From assembly GCA_030278955.1 (NCBI GenBank), contig JAOANR010000002.1, positions 15,026,238 through 15,090,237 of the forward strand: a DNA stretch of 64,000 nt, written 5' to 3'. Shown here in pieces: positions 20,642-33,357 of the stretch (its first letter is position 1; every line of letters begins with the position of its first letter). Made by a program: the position numbers and the translations under genes. The notes below the pieces were generated by a model. It was given only the letters and a program-made list of their open reading frames with translations, did not search any database and had not been told where the DNA came from. Source of the stretch: Hygrophila difformis (taxonomy: Eukaryota > Streptophyta > Magnoliopsida > Lamiales > Acanthaceae).

Positions 20642-23600
20642 TGTAACACCCCGGTTTTGGTAACCCAGGCCGGGATGCCACCGCCACACCTCCCTAGCAA
20701 GACACGGTTTCTCCGAGCTCACTAAAGAGATGCAAGGCTATGATTTTTCAGAATTAAAATATTCAAACAGCCCATTCATAAATAATTTAAAAATAATACA
20801 TCAAAGTTGCAGCGGAAAATAATATTTACATATATAGTGCAGCGGAATTTAAATATAGGGCCAACATGGCCAAAACACGGGTTAAACAGGCCCGTTCATG
20901 CAAATTCTAGTCTAACGCAAAATTTAAAATATAATGTAATCCCCAAAAAAAATTCCCAGTATGCATATGATGATGCATATTCTTCAACTCTGAAAGAAAA
21001 AGAGGATAAATGGTTTGGGTCAGCAAAAACGCGCTGAGTAAGTTAACACATAGCATGGGTTAGGGGTTTCAAAGCCTTTAATTAAGTTAAAGGAAAAGAT
21101 GCTTTGAGCTTTTAAAAATTCTTCCCGATACGCCACCATCTCAACAATATTTAATTTAGCCGACAATCCGGCGGCCGCAGCCAATTTCATAAATCATTTC
21201 TCATGTTTCAAGTTTATATTTCAATCCCATTCGGCAAGCATTATATTTCAATTGCCTTTCGGCAAGCAAGATATTTCAATTGCCTTTCGGCAAGCAAGAT
21301 ATTTCAATTGCCTTTCGGCAAGCAAGATATTTCAATTGCCTTTCGGCAAGCAAGATATTTCAATTGCCTTTCGGCAAGCAAGATATTTCAATTGTATTTT
21401 ATCTCAAAGGGATTCCCAATCATTTAAACCTTAAAGGCTAATTTCATGTTTCGACAAGATTTCAAGATCTCTCAAGTTTAAAAAGTATCATTTCTCAAAA
21501 TATTTTTCGTTTCTTTTATAGTTCACCATTCACCAGGGCTCTTGTGACCGCAATCCTCATAACCAATATTTCCGCAGGAAATCATACAATCGCCCTTGGG
21601 GAATCTAACCCGCAAGAACTCAATACATCCTGGGGAATCTAACCCGCAGGAATCAACATACAATCGCCCTTGGGGAATCTAACCCGCAAGAACTCAAATA
21701 CATCATTGGGAATCAAACCCGCATGAATCATATTGATAACGTCAAACTTGGTCACAAGTCCCCAATGTTTCTAAAGAATTCTTTTACAGAAAATGTTTTT
21801 ATTTGGTGTAACGGGATTTTTCAAAAAATATAGCTTTATCGTAATTCCAATGTCTCGATCGTTGTTTAAAAGATTTCAAAAATCGATCGATGTCACAGTT
21901 TACGCCTTTTTGGTTTAAAAATCCATTTCTTAGGCGATTGATTTGAAATTTGTACATCATCTCAAAAACATCCCAACGAACAACTTTCGTGTTTTAAGTT
22001 TTTCGGAAAAACGATGGGAAGCATGTCAAAAATCAAGTTTTCTACTCAAATAGTATGCTGTCAGGATTCAGGTTTGACACCTTTCAAAGATTTGACTTTT
22101 TGACATATCAAATGGACTTCAAAAATTCTGAAATTTTACAGGCACATACTAGACTTGATTTTCAACAACTTTTGTTTAGAACTCAAAGATTGGTTCGGGC
22201 TAGAAATGATAGGAATAAGCTCCTCGAGATCGGTTATGAAATCTGTCATCCTTTGACAATTCCTAAAAACGCAGAATATGTCCGATACGATTTGGGGTAT
22301 CAAAACTTGATGAAAATCTTTGAAATTTTTACACAATATAGCTTAAGCTTTTAGGATCAAAATCTTAGTTTTGAGTTTTCAGGTTTGAACACTCGAAGTA
22401 ATAGAAATATGCTCATCAAGTTTGATTATGAAATCTGTCAAGGTTCTTGACATCGGTTCTACCGCAGATCGGATTGGCTCGAGTTCGGAGGCTCAAATCT
22501 CAACGAAAAATTCTAAAAACTTACAGTAATATTCCAAACTCATAGATCTACAATTCTTATGTTCAACACCAATCCTAGATCGGCCTAGATCCAAGGTCAA
22601 AATAACCAACAAGTTTGAATAAAGAATCTATCACCACTTCAAGATCTAAGTCGATGGCAGGTCTGTTCATGGTCGTTTTCGGATATCAAAACACGATGAA
22701 AAATTATGAAATTTTTACAGTAGCTAGATTAATGTCTTAGGAATGTTTTTCATGTTTTGGGTTTTTCCGTTTGAAGACTTTTAAGGGTTCGAAAAATTCA
22801 TACGAAAACGCTGCGTTGAGGGTTTTCTCTTGTTGACAGATTTTTGTTAATTTCCTTGAGTTGAATCTCTATGTTTGGTTGCATTTTAAGTCACCCAAAA
22901 CCATAGTAAGGTTAACTTACAGTGGGGATGATGTTTAGGAAGTCACGGGGTCGTCCGGAATCCACGGGATGTCACGAACGAATCTCTTCCACCCGATTTA
23001 TTCTTCCCTTGGCTCCGATTTGTGTTCGAATATGAAGATTCGTAAGTTAGTATGATGTTTATGATCTTAAAATCATAAGGAAACTTGAATAACATCTTAC
23101 CAACAATCCAAAGCCTGCAATCCTTGATCTACACACTTCCTTGGTTGGATTTGGTTGCCGGAAACTCGTCGGAAAGTCGCCGGAAGTTCGTCGGAAGAGT
23201 GTTTGGCTTTTGGGAGAGTTTTTGGAGAGTTTGGGGTGAATGATTGATGAAAATGGCTGAGAATGGGGATGGGATTGATTACATAACATCCAAAAAGATG
23301 CCACACCCGTGATAGATCAAGATTCCCACCTTTGGGACCCAAAAAATGGCAAAAAGTCCCAAAAACACATAAATCCCGACTGCTACAGTAGCATGCTACA
23401 GTAGCGTGCTACAGTAGCATGCTACAGTAACCTTTTTTTTTTTTTTTTTTTTTAAATTTTTTTTTTTTTTATATATATATATATTAAGATTCTTATCTTA
23501 AAAAAAATCATAATGTGGGAATTTTTGTGATCTTGTAAGTCATACATAGCTTCAAAAAGGAATATATTCTTTATTTGAAAATGACAAGATATGATTAATA

Positions 23601-24414
23601 TTCCACCCTACAATTTCAAACCATAGTCAAATTATTCCCAATTATATTATGACATTCTAGAATAATTCATAAAAAAATATGGGTAGAATGATTAATCAAG
23701 GATATATAGAAAATAGATAATTCTCATTATAATTTAAACATGTAAATATATACATGTATATACATGTGTACATGTTTGGAAAGATTATTTCAAGACCAAG
23801 GTATATATGTGTATATAAACTTGTATATGGATTTAAAATATTCTATGAACCATATACTTATTACACTTGATATTGAAATCCATATATTTATTTGAAAAGA
23901 CAAATATATATAATTTTTTTTTTAGTATGTTTTGTAGAAAATAATATACTAATCTTTAAGCACATATTTGAACATATAAATATATATAGATTTGATTAAA
24001 AATCTACTTAGTGGATTGATCAAAATATATATATTCATACATATATATCGGGCAATTTCTATGGTATTACAATCTACCCTCCTTAAGAATCAACTTCGTC
24101 CCCGAAGTTGCGCGACTTATTGACCGATTGATTGATTGCGATTGTATCATTAAATTTCTTCCGACTTCACGGGTTCTTGGAATTAAAATTCTTTTCCTTC
24201 TTGAATTTAATTCCAATTGTCTTGACTCAATTGATGGAATGTCTTCGGGCTTCCTTTCCCTCTTTTATTCCATTTTGAATTTGAATCTATCGGCGTTTTA
24301 TTTCCGAGCAATAATTTATTGTGATAAATTATTTTCTTCTTCTCGGAGATGTTTCGACATTGATCGGAATAAATTTTATTCCTTTGGGCGTTGATAAAAA
24401 TCTGGGGTATTACA
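20642..24414 (-). repeat. Left LTR of element B (3773 bp)
   Basis: It runs from TG 20642 to TATTACA 24414, followed by the minus-strand PPT (CTTAAGGGGGGTAGAC). It contains six 28-bp hairpin units (about 21240-21390), a second short tandem repeat built on GGGGAATCTAACCCGCA (about 21595-21720), four GCTACAGTAGC-type palindromes followed by T runs (23382-23470), and a roughly 600-bp AT-rich block (23470-24060). Confidence 0.92.
21240..21395 (-). repeat. 28-bp tandem hairpin array in the B LTR
   Basis: About six copies of a 28-bp unit, each containing the inverted repeat TTGCC-TTTC-GGCAA. The array is duplicated at about 25753-25908 in the other LTR. There are no spacers, so it is a minisatellite, not a CRISPR. 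Confidence 0.9.
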
Positions 24415-25154
24415 GTCTACCCCCCTTAAGAATCAACTTCGTCCCCGAAGTTGTGTTTCGGCTTTTCTCGCGCTAAGAGTTAGGGTCCTTTTGTTTATTT
24501 GGGATACAAACTATTCGGGTTTCAAAAATAAATGCTTATGCATTCTTACGGGGTATTACATCCTCCCCCCCTTAAGATTACAGTTATGTCCCCATAACTG
24601 CCTATGTATTATTCACAACCAGGTTCGGGTATCATCGCATATGATCCTTCCTCAGTTTTCTTCTAGGTGCCATTTCTGTCATTAAGCACGCGAAGATGAG
24701 TTCCTAAGTGAATCAAGATCTAGGACTAAGGCAACGTTAGTCTTAAGTTAGTCTAAGCCAAGACTCAAGGTCATGCCGAGTTCTGAGGTAGGACTGTTTC
24801 TTATCACCGATAATTCACATAAAAAGAGTTAGTGTAAATATTTATGTATGCATATGCATGTGTGATCTCCCCCAAAAAAAAATTTTATGCATGCATTTGT
24901 TTATCCATGGGTTTTAAAAATAAATTTATTCCATGGATAGGTTAAAATAAGGATAAAAGGTTTGGGCCACTATATTGGGCCGAAAGAAATAAATTGTTTG
25001 GGCTTTAAATAAAAACAAGGCTATTGGGCCAAGATAATTTCTTGGGCTTCTAAAAAAAAATTTTGGGCTAAAAATTTGGGCTTTAACTTCAAAATAATAA
25101 TTGGGCTCTTTAAAAGATAATAGCTTCAAAATAATCCGGGCTCTGATACCACAT
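24415..25154 (-). pseudogene. Internal region of B with gag deleted to its first codons
   Basis: On the minus strand an ATG at 24671-24673 opens MAPRRKLRK, matching the Gag start of A (MAPRRKPRK), but the frame ends after 12 codons because a deletion fuses it to sequence found downstream of gag in A. A second terminus/PPT module with the CAGTTATG / CATAACTG hairpin lies at about 24555-24600. The leader (24680-25139) keeps the TGGGCY-rich segment. The primer site TGGTATCAGAGC is at 25140-25151. I see no other gene. Confidence 0.85.
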
Positions 25155-28100
25155 TGTAACACCCCGGTTTTGGTAACCCAGGCCGGGATGCCACCGCCAC
25201 ACCTCCCTAGCAAGACACGGTTTCTCCGAGCTCACTAAAGAGATGCAAGGCTATGATTTTTCAGAATTAAAATATTCAAACAGCCCATTCATAAATAATT
25301 TAAAAATAATACATCAAAGTTGCAGCGGAAAATAATATTTACATATATAGTGCAGCGGAATTTAAATATAGGGCCAACATGGCCAAAACACGGGTTAAAC
25401 AGGCCCGTTCATGCAAATTCTAGTCTAACGCAAAATTTAAAATATAATGTAATCCCCAAAAAAAATTCCCAGTATGCATATGATGATGCATATTCTTCAA
25501 CTCTGAAAGAAAAAGAGGATAAATGGTTTGGGTCAGCAAAAACGCGCTGAGTAAGTTAACACATAGCATGGGTTAGGGGTTTCAAAGCCTTTAATTAAGT
25601 TAAAGGAAAAGATGCTTTGAGCTTTTAAAAATTCTTCCCGATACGCCACCATCTCAACAATATTTAATTTAGCCGACAATCCGGCGGCCGCAGCCAATTT
25701 CATAAATCATTTCTCATGTTTCAAGTTTATATTTCAATCCCATTCGGCAAGCATTATATTTCAATTGCCTTTCGGCAAGCAAGATATTTCAATTGCCTTT
25801 CGGCAAGCAAGATATTTCAATTGCCTTTCGGCAAGCAAGATATTTCAATTGCCTTTCGGCAAGCAAGATATTTCAATTGCCTTTCGGCAAGCAAGATATT
25901 TCAATTGTATTTTATCTCAAAGGGATTCCCAATCATTTAAACCTTAAAGGCTAATTTCATGTTTCGACAAGATTTCAAGATCTCTCAAGTTTAAAAAGTA
26001 TCATTTCTCAAAATATTTTTCGTTTCTTTTATAGTTCACCATTCACCAGGGCTCTTGTGACCGCAATCCTCATAACCAATATTTCCGCAGGAAATCATAC
26101 AATCGCCCTTGGGGAATCTAACCCGCAAGAACTCAATACATCCTGGGGAATCTAACCCGCAGGAATCAACATACAATCGCCCTTGGGGAATCTAACCCGC
26201 AAGAACTCAAATACATCATAGGGAATCAAACCCGCATGAATCATATTGATAACGTCAAACTTGGTCACAAGTCCCCAATGTTTCAAAAGAATTCTTTTAC
26301 AGAAAATGTTTTTATTTGGTGTAACGGGATTTTTCAAAAATATAGCTTTATCGTAATTCCAACGTCTCGATCGTTGTTTAAAAGATTTCAAAAATCGATC
26401 GATGTCACAGTTTGCGCCTTTTTGGTTTAAAAATCCATTTCTTAGGCGATTGATCTGAAATTTGTACAGCATCTCAAAAACATCCCAACGAACAACTTTT
26501 GTGTTTTAAGTTTTTCGGAAAAACGATGGGAAGCATGTCAAAAATCGAGTTTTCGCCTCAAACAAAAAGCTGTCAGGATTCAGGTTTGACACCTTTCAAA
26601 GATTTGACTTTTTGACATATCAAATGGACTTCAAAAATTCTGAAATTTTACAGGCACATACTAGACTTGATTTTCAACAACTTTTGTTTAGAACTCAAAG
26701 ATTGGTTCGGGCTAGAAATGATAGGAATAAGCTCCTCGAGATCGGTTATGAAATCTGTCATCCTTTGACAATTCCTAAAAACGCAGAATATGTCCGATAC
26801 GATTTGGGGTATCAAAACTTGATGAAAATCTTTGAAATTTTTACACAATATAGCTTAAGCTTTTAGGATCAAAATCTTAGTTTTGAGTTTTCAGGTTTGA
26901 ACACTCGAAGTAATAGAAATATGCTCATCAAGTTTGATTATGAAATCTGTCAAGGTTCTTGACATCGGTTCTACCGCAGATCGGATTGGCTCGAGTTCGG
27001 AGGCTCAAATCTCAACGAAAAATTCTAAAAACTTACAGTAATATTCCAAACTCATAGATCTACAATTCTTATGTTCAACACCAATCCTAGATCGGCCTAG
27101 ATCCAAGGTCAAAATAACCAACAAGTTTGAATAAAGAATCTATCACCACTTCAAGATCTAAGTCGATGGCAGGTCTGTTCATGGTCGTTTTCGGATATCA
27201 AAACACGATGAAAAATTATGAAATTTTTACAGTAGCTAGATTAATGTCTTAGGAATGTTTTTCATGTTTTGGGTTTTTCCGTTTGAAGACTTTTAAGGGT
27301 TCGAAAAATTCATACGAAAACGCTGCGTTGAGGGTTTTCTCTTGTTGACAGATTTTTGTTAATTTCCTTGAGTTGAATCTCTATGTTTGGTTGCATTTTA
27401 AGTCACCCAAAACCATAGTAAGGTTAACTTACAGTGGGGATGATGTTTAGGAAGTCACGGGGTCGTCCGGAATCCACGGGATGTCACGAACGAATCTCTT
27501 CCACCCGATTTATTCTTCCCTTGGCTCCGATTTGTGTTCGAATATGAAGATTCGTAAGTTAGTATGATGTTTATGATCTTAAAATCATAAGGAAACTTGA
27601 ATAACATCTTACCAACAATCCAAAGCCTGCAATCCTTGATCTACACACTTCCTTGGTTGGATTTGGTTGCCGGAAACTCGTCGGAAAGTCGCCGGAAGTT
27701 CGTCGGAAGAGTGTTTGGCTTTTGGGAGAGTTTTTGGAGAGTTTGGGGTGAATGATTGATGAAAATGGCTGAGAATGGGGATGGGATTGATTACATAACA
27801 TCCAAAAAGATGCCACACCCGTGATAGATCAAGATTCCCACCTTTGGGACCCAAAAAATGGCAAAAAGTCCCAAAAACACATAAATCCCGACTGCTACAG
27901 TAGCATGCTACAGTAGCGTGCTACAGTAGCATGCTACAGTAACCTTTTTTTTTTTTTTTTTTTTTAAATTTTTTTTTTTTTTATATATATATATATTAAG
28001 ATTCTTATCTTAAAAAAAATCATAATGTGGGAATTTTTGTGATCTTGTAAGTCATACATAGCTTCAAAAAGGAATATATTCTTTATTTGAAAATGACAAG

Positions 28101-28926
28101 ATATGATTAATATTCCACCCTACAATTTCAAACCATAGTCAAATTATTCCCAATTATATTATGACATTCTAGAATAATTCATAAAAAAATATGGGTAGAA
28201 TGATTAATCAAGGATATATAGAAAATAGATAATTCTCATTATAATTTAAACATGTAAATATATACATGTATATACATGTGTACATGTTTGGAAAGATTAT
28301 TTCAAGACCAAGGTATATATGTGTATATAAACTTGTATATGGATTTAAAATATTCTATGAACCATATACTTATTACACTTGATATTGAAATCCATATATT
28401 TATTTGAAAAGACAAATATATATAATTTTTTTTTTAGTATGTTTTGTAGAAAATAATATACTAATCTTTAAGCACATATTTGAACATATAAATATATATA
28501 GATTTGATTAAAAATCTACTTAGTGGATTGATCAAAATATATATATTCATACATATATATCGGGCAATTTCTATGGTATTACAATCTACCCTCCTTAAGA
28601 ATCAACTTCGTCCCCGAAGTTGCGCGACTTATTGACCGATTGATTGATTGCGATTGTATCATTAAATTTCTTCCGACTTCACGGGTTCTTGGAATTAAAA
28701 TTCTTTTCCTTCTTGAATTTAATTCCAATTGTCTTGACTCAATTGATGGAATGTCTTCGGGCTTCCTTTCCCTCTTTTATTCCATTTTGAATTTGAATCT
28801 ATCGGCGTTTTATTTCCGAGCAATAATTTATTGTGATAAATTATTTTCTTCTTCTCGGAGATGTTTCGACATTGATCGGAATAAATTTTATTCCTTTGGG
28901 CGTTGATAAAAATCTGGGGTATTACA
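25155..28926 (-). repeat. Right LTR of element B (3772 bp)
   Basis: Collinear copy of 20642-24414. One single-base length difference (A run near 26336 versus 21826) accounts for the 1-bp length difference. All substitutions I found cluster at about 26215-26575. Confidence 0.92.
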
Positions 28927-31711
28927 AAGACAAAATTTTAAATGCATAATTTAAAGACGGGCACAAATAAATAAATACTTAAAAATATTAAATATTTTAT
29001 TTCCCCGTTACGTAACCATTTTTCAATGTTTAGTGTAGCCGGTGATCCGGCGGCCGCAGCCGTGTCGTAAGTATCTTGTATAGCCGGTGATCCGGCGGCC
29101 GCAGTCGTGTCGTATTTCAAGTATTTCATTGGCCGTTTTACAGTTACTCACAACCTTCACCCTCGGCCGTTTTGGCACGAAGCGAAAAGCTAGGGGGCGT
29201 TCTATTGAGCATTCCCCCCCTACGTCGGTCACTCTCGGCCGTTTTGGCACGAAGCGAAAAGCTAGAGGGGCACTCCATCGAGCACTCGCCCCCTACATAG
29301 GTCACACTCGTCCGTCTAGGCACGATGTGAAAAGTTAGAGGGGCACTCTATCGAGCACTCACCCCCTACATAGCCAAGTATCTCATATAAACTTGAAAAG
29401 GACCTTTCTGATTCTCGAAGAATGAGGGTCAAGGGGATTCATCGAGAAAGATAGTGTAACGGGATTTTTCAAAAGTATAGATATATCGTATTTCAAGGTC
29501 TCGACCGTTTGTTTCGATATTTCACAATCTCTTCGATTTAAAATCATTTGACGTCACAGTTTACGCCTTTTTAATTCAAAACTTCATTTCAAGTCCAAAA
29601 ATTCTGATATTTTCACAGTATATCAAAAACACCCTAACGAACAACTTTCGTGTTTTAACTTTTCCGAAATAAGTTGAGGAAACATGTCAAAAATCGAGTT
29701 CATTGCAAAAATAGTTCACTGTCTGGTTACAGTTTTGACATAGTTTAGAAACTTGACTTTTTAACATATCAAATGGACTCCAAAAATTCTGAAATTTTAT
29801 ATGCCCATACTATACATGATTATCTACAACTTTCATTTAGATTGCAAAGATCAAATCGAACTAAAAAATATAGAAACAGGCTCATCAACCTCGGACATAT
29901 TCGCAGTCAGATTTCGAAAACGTTTTGTCAAAATAGTTTATGTTCGATGCGATTTGAAATAGCAAACATCGACGAAAATGTCTGAAATTTTTACACAACC
30001 TAGATTAATGTGTTAGTATTAAAGTCTAGTTTTGATTTTTTGGGTTTGAACTATCAAAATAGGGGTTTTGGTCCGATTTCAAATCTGTCACAGTTTCAAA
30101 TCGACTTTTATGGCAGGTTCGTTGGAGGCCGGTTTTGGATATCAAAAAGCAATGAAAAATCATGAAAATTTTACACGAACTAGATCTATGTCTTAGGAAC
30201 ATTTTTCATGTTTTGAGTTTTTCTGTTTGAGCAGTTTTAGGGGCTCGAAAATTCACACAAAATTGTTGCGCCGAGGGTTTTTCGTGTTGACAGATTTTAG
30301 AGTTACTAAATCTCTATGTTTGGTTGCATTCTACGTCACCCAAAACCAAGTAAGCATTAACTTACTGTGGTGATGATGTCTAGGACGTCTCTGGGTCGAT
30401 GGGGGCGCTCACGCTTTCCACGAACATGTCCCAATTACTCCGTCTCCTCACCGTTGGCCCCGAAACGAAATCGAAAGTAAAAATCTAGGGTTAGATCGGA
30501 TTTTCGGACTCGAAAACTTAAACGAAAGCCTATGGACGACTTACCACAATCTGGATTACTAAAGATGTTGTCCTCCACGCCTCCTTCGTCGATTTTCGTC
30601 GCCGGGAAGTCGCCGGAAAGTCGTCGGAAAGTGAAGAACTTGTGTTTTTTTTCTTTTTTTCGGTTTTTGGGAGAGTTTTGGATGGAGGAGTGGTTGCAAG
30701 ACTGAGGAATGAGGCTAGTGTTCATCCAACCTCGTCCTAAATGTCTTCCCTTCGTCTGAGATCGAGTTTCCAAAGTCGGGGAGTCGAAATATGGCAAGAA
30801 ATCCCCGAAATCGCGCAATTGGCAGCTGCTGTCTTGGTGGCGCGGGGTTGGCTCGGTTTTTAGCCAAAACCAGCGCGGAGGGCGCGCGGCCTGGTCTGGC
30901 CGTGCATCCGGACTGGGCCGTGCGATCCCGTCGGGCCTTTTCTCCTCTCTTTCGGACTTCTGTCCTCATACGTTTTCGGGCTCGATTTTTCGGGTCATTC
31001 TCGGATCATAAATTTTTATCTTAAATTTATCTCGACTCAAATGAATTTCATATTTGAAATCTTAAGTCCGTCGGTCTCGGGTTCGTCAGCTTCCAATTCG
31101 TCGTCTTTTGACTCCCGTGCAATAACTTGTGTAATTAAATTTCTTCCGACTTCACGGGTTCTTGGAATTAGAATTATTTTCCTTCTTGAATTTAATTCCA
31201 ATTATTTTGACTCAATTCATGGAATGCCTTCGGGCTTCCTTTCCCTCTTTTATTCCATTTTGAATTTTGAATCTATCGGCGTTTCATTTCCGAGGAATAA
31301 TTTATTGTGATAAATTATTTTCTTCTTCTCGGAGATATTTCGACATTGATCGGAATAAATTTTATTCCTTTGGACGTTGATAAAAATCTGGGGTATTACA
31401 GTCTACCCCCCTTAAGAATCAACTTCGTCCTCGAAGTTGTGTTTCGGCTTTTCTCGCGCTAAGAGTTAGGGTCCTTTTGTTTATTTTATTATTTTGCGAT
31501 ATTGTGTGATTGAATTATTGTTCGATTGTTGATTGTTTGTTGTTTGATTATTGTTTGACTGAACCCAGAATTGAAATTTCCAAGTTGCCTATGTACCCTG
31601 TGAAGGGATCAAGTCATTACGTAGTTCAAAACAATTTGAATTTGTTTATTTGGGATACAAAATATTCGGGTTTCAAAAATAAATGCTTATGCATTCTTAC
31701 GGGGTATTACA
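28927..31711 (-). repeat. LTR 3 of element A, right segment
   Basis: It resumes after the AAGAC duplicate (28927-28931) and ends TATTACA at 31711, directly before TATCT. It differs from LTR 1 and LTR 2 by a roughly 60-bp segment near 29388-29452 (CTTGAAAAGGACC...TCATCGAGAAAGA) that replaces about 10 bp. Confidence 0.9.
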
Positions 31712-33357
31712 TATCTAGAATGCGATCCAATCCGGAAGGCTGAAAGCAGGAACCATGGGAATTGATGCACAACCTTTCCCTAATGCCACCATGGCGGTAA
31801 TATCTACCAAGTTCCCGAAATCTTTCAAGTTGCCCGTCAAAGATCCAACAGCTGGCTCGAGGGCACGAGTGAAAACTATACAGTCGGATCAACGAGGCCA
31901 TTCGCGGGTAATTCCAGTCAGCCAAAAGCAATCATGGCATGCATGGGATCCGTGACTCCTCAACCTACTGAGGATGAAATGGCAAGCAGTTGGGCGGAAC
32001 TTGTCTATGATACTGAGATAGATGAAGACTTGGCATGGGCATTTCTTGTTAAATATGAAGATGATGTTCTTACATATGTTGATTCAAAGGAATCCCGAAT
32101 CACGCCCCCGACCATATTCCCACCAATTAAGGGAGTACATTCTCGTATGAAGCCACTTTATGTGATATGCGACTACACCTATTGAATAGAAGCATACATA
32201 TAAGGTAAAAAGATCAGGAGGGTCTTCATGGACGACGGGGTAGTATGCAATTGTATCCCATTGTCTACCCTGAAGAAGATTCGGAAGAAGGTCTACGATT
32301 TGGAGAAAACCCGAATGAAGATGGCTAGATTCTCAGGTGAGTCAACATCACCGCATGGGATGATAGTGGTCCAATTGGATGTCGGACCAATAAGTATGCC
32401 AACAGTCTTTTTCATGCTAGATGCAGACACATCATATGGTGCGTTACTCGGAAGAGACTGGATTCATGCGGCGAGGGGAATACCTTCAACCTTACATCAG
32501 CAATTGATGTTTTGGGATGTGGACCAAGTAATCATGGTCGGTGCATCTCCAAGTCCATTCCAGGGGAGTGCAGAAATGCAGGATGAGTCGGTACATTATA
32601 AGAGAATGTTTCCGCCTCTATCTCTAACTATCCCCAATGATATGCCAATTTTGGATGACCCGATTTACGGCCTCGAAAGCGATGCTTCCGACTCCTAGGC
32701 ATCTAAAAGCCGAGAAGTAAAATGGCTTGTCATTCAGCCAACAATCAATGTACAAATTTGTAAATATGATTAATAATATAGACGCACGTATTTACAATCA
32801 TTTAGTATAGTTGGGTTCTTTGCCAAACTATGGCTCGAGTAACAACTTATCAAAGAATGAAAACACCTCGGAGCCTTACCAATGGCCCGAATTGCTGGAA
32901 AAGCATGAACCCATAGCGTACTCGGAAGATCCTTTGGAAGACTTTGACATTGGTTCAAAAGATCACCCGACGATAGTTTGGTTAAGTGGTCTATTAACAA
33001 AAGACGAACACGTAAAACTGACCGATCTTCTAAGAAAGTATCAAACTTGTCTCACGTGGGATTACACGAAAATGCCCGGATTGGATAGAACATGGTCGAA
33101 CACAAACTTCCTATTAAGAAAGGATTCAAGCCTTTCAAACAACCTTCTAGGAGGTTCGATCCGAGCTATTACCAAAAATCACGGAAGAAATCCAGAAACT
33201 ATTAGAAGCCAAGTTCATCCGCCCATGCAGGTATGCGGAATGGCTATCTAATATTGTTCCCCTGACGAAGAAGAATGGCAAGATAAGAGTCTGCATCGAC
33301 TTTCGTGACTTGAATCTAACCACACCAAAGACGAATATCTCATGCCCATAGCAGACA
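31712..33357 (+). pseudogene. Gypsy gag end, protease and start of RT of element F
   Basis: After the right TATCT copy the element F coding region resumes. Positions 32228-32698 encode a retropepsin-like C-terminal half with SYGALLGRDWIHA (about 32440) and STLHQQLMFWDVD. Positions 32811-33345 encode the region before and at the start of RT: LLRKYQTCLTWDYTKMPGLD, then, across frameshifts, a KKNGKIRVCIDFRDLNL segment near 33270-33320. The frame is broken several times. Sequence after the RT start is deleted and the LTR begins. Confidence 0.75.

Larger units (their letters stand above)
20642..28926 (-). mobile_element. Non-autonomous LTR retrotransposon B nested in LTR 3 of A
   Basis: It is flanked by AAGAC (20637-20641 and 28927-28931). 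It starts TGTAACACCCCGG and ends GGTATTACA. LTRs of 3773 bp (20642-24414) and 3772 bp (25155-28926) surround only 740 bp. The internal region keeps a primer site, a PPT and the first codons of gag, but no complete protein. The two LTRs are essentially identical except for one patch of about 350 bp, so the insertion is recent. Proteins for its transposition must have come from elsewhere. Confidence 0.92.
9437..31711 (-). mobile_element. Tandem gag-only LTR retrotransposon A: LTR-gag-LTR-gag-LTR
   Basis: The insertion is bounded by TATCT direct repeats (9432-9436 and 31712-31716). It starts TGTAGCACCCCGG and ends GGGGTATTACA. Inside are three LTRs (9437-12864; 14699-18116; 19942-20641 continuing at 28932-31711) and two internal regions (12865-14698 and 18117-19941). 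Each internal region has a minus-strand gag, a tRNA-Met primer site on its right and a polypurine tract on its left. There is no pol. A single target duplication around a tandem array points to unequal recombination between LTRs of copies at the same site, rather than two insertions. Confidence 0.9.

Noticed and set aside
20807..21037. Small ORFs identical in both B LTRs (e.g. 20807-21037 and 25320-25550)
   Set aside because: Identity is explained by recent LTR duplication. Absent from A, D and E, antisense to the element, no domain.
21240..21395. Regularly spaced repeat resembling a CRISPR array
   Set aside because: The 28-bp units are directly adjacent with no unique spacers, the DNA is a plant LTR, and an identical array sits in the partner LTR. 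It is a minisatellite.
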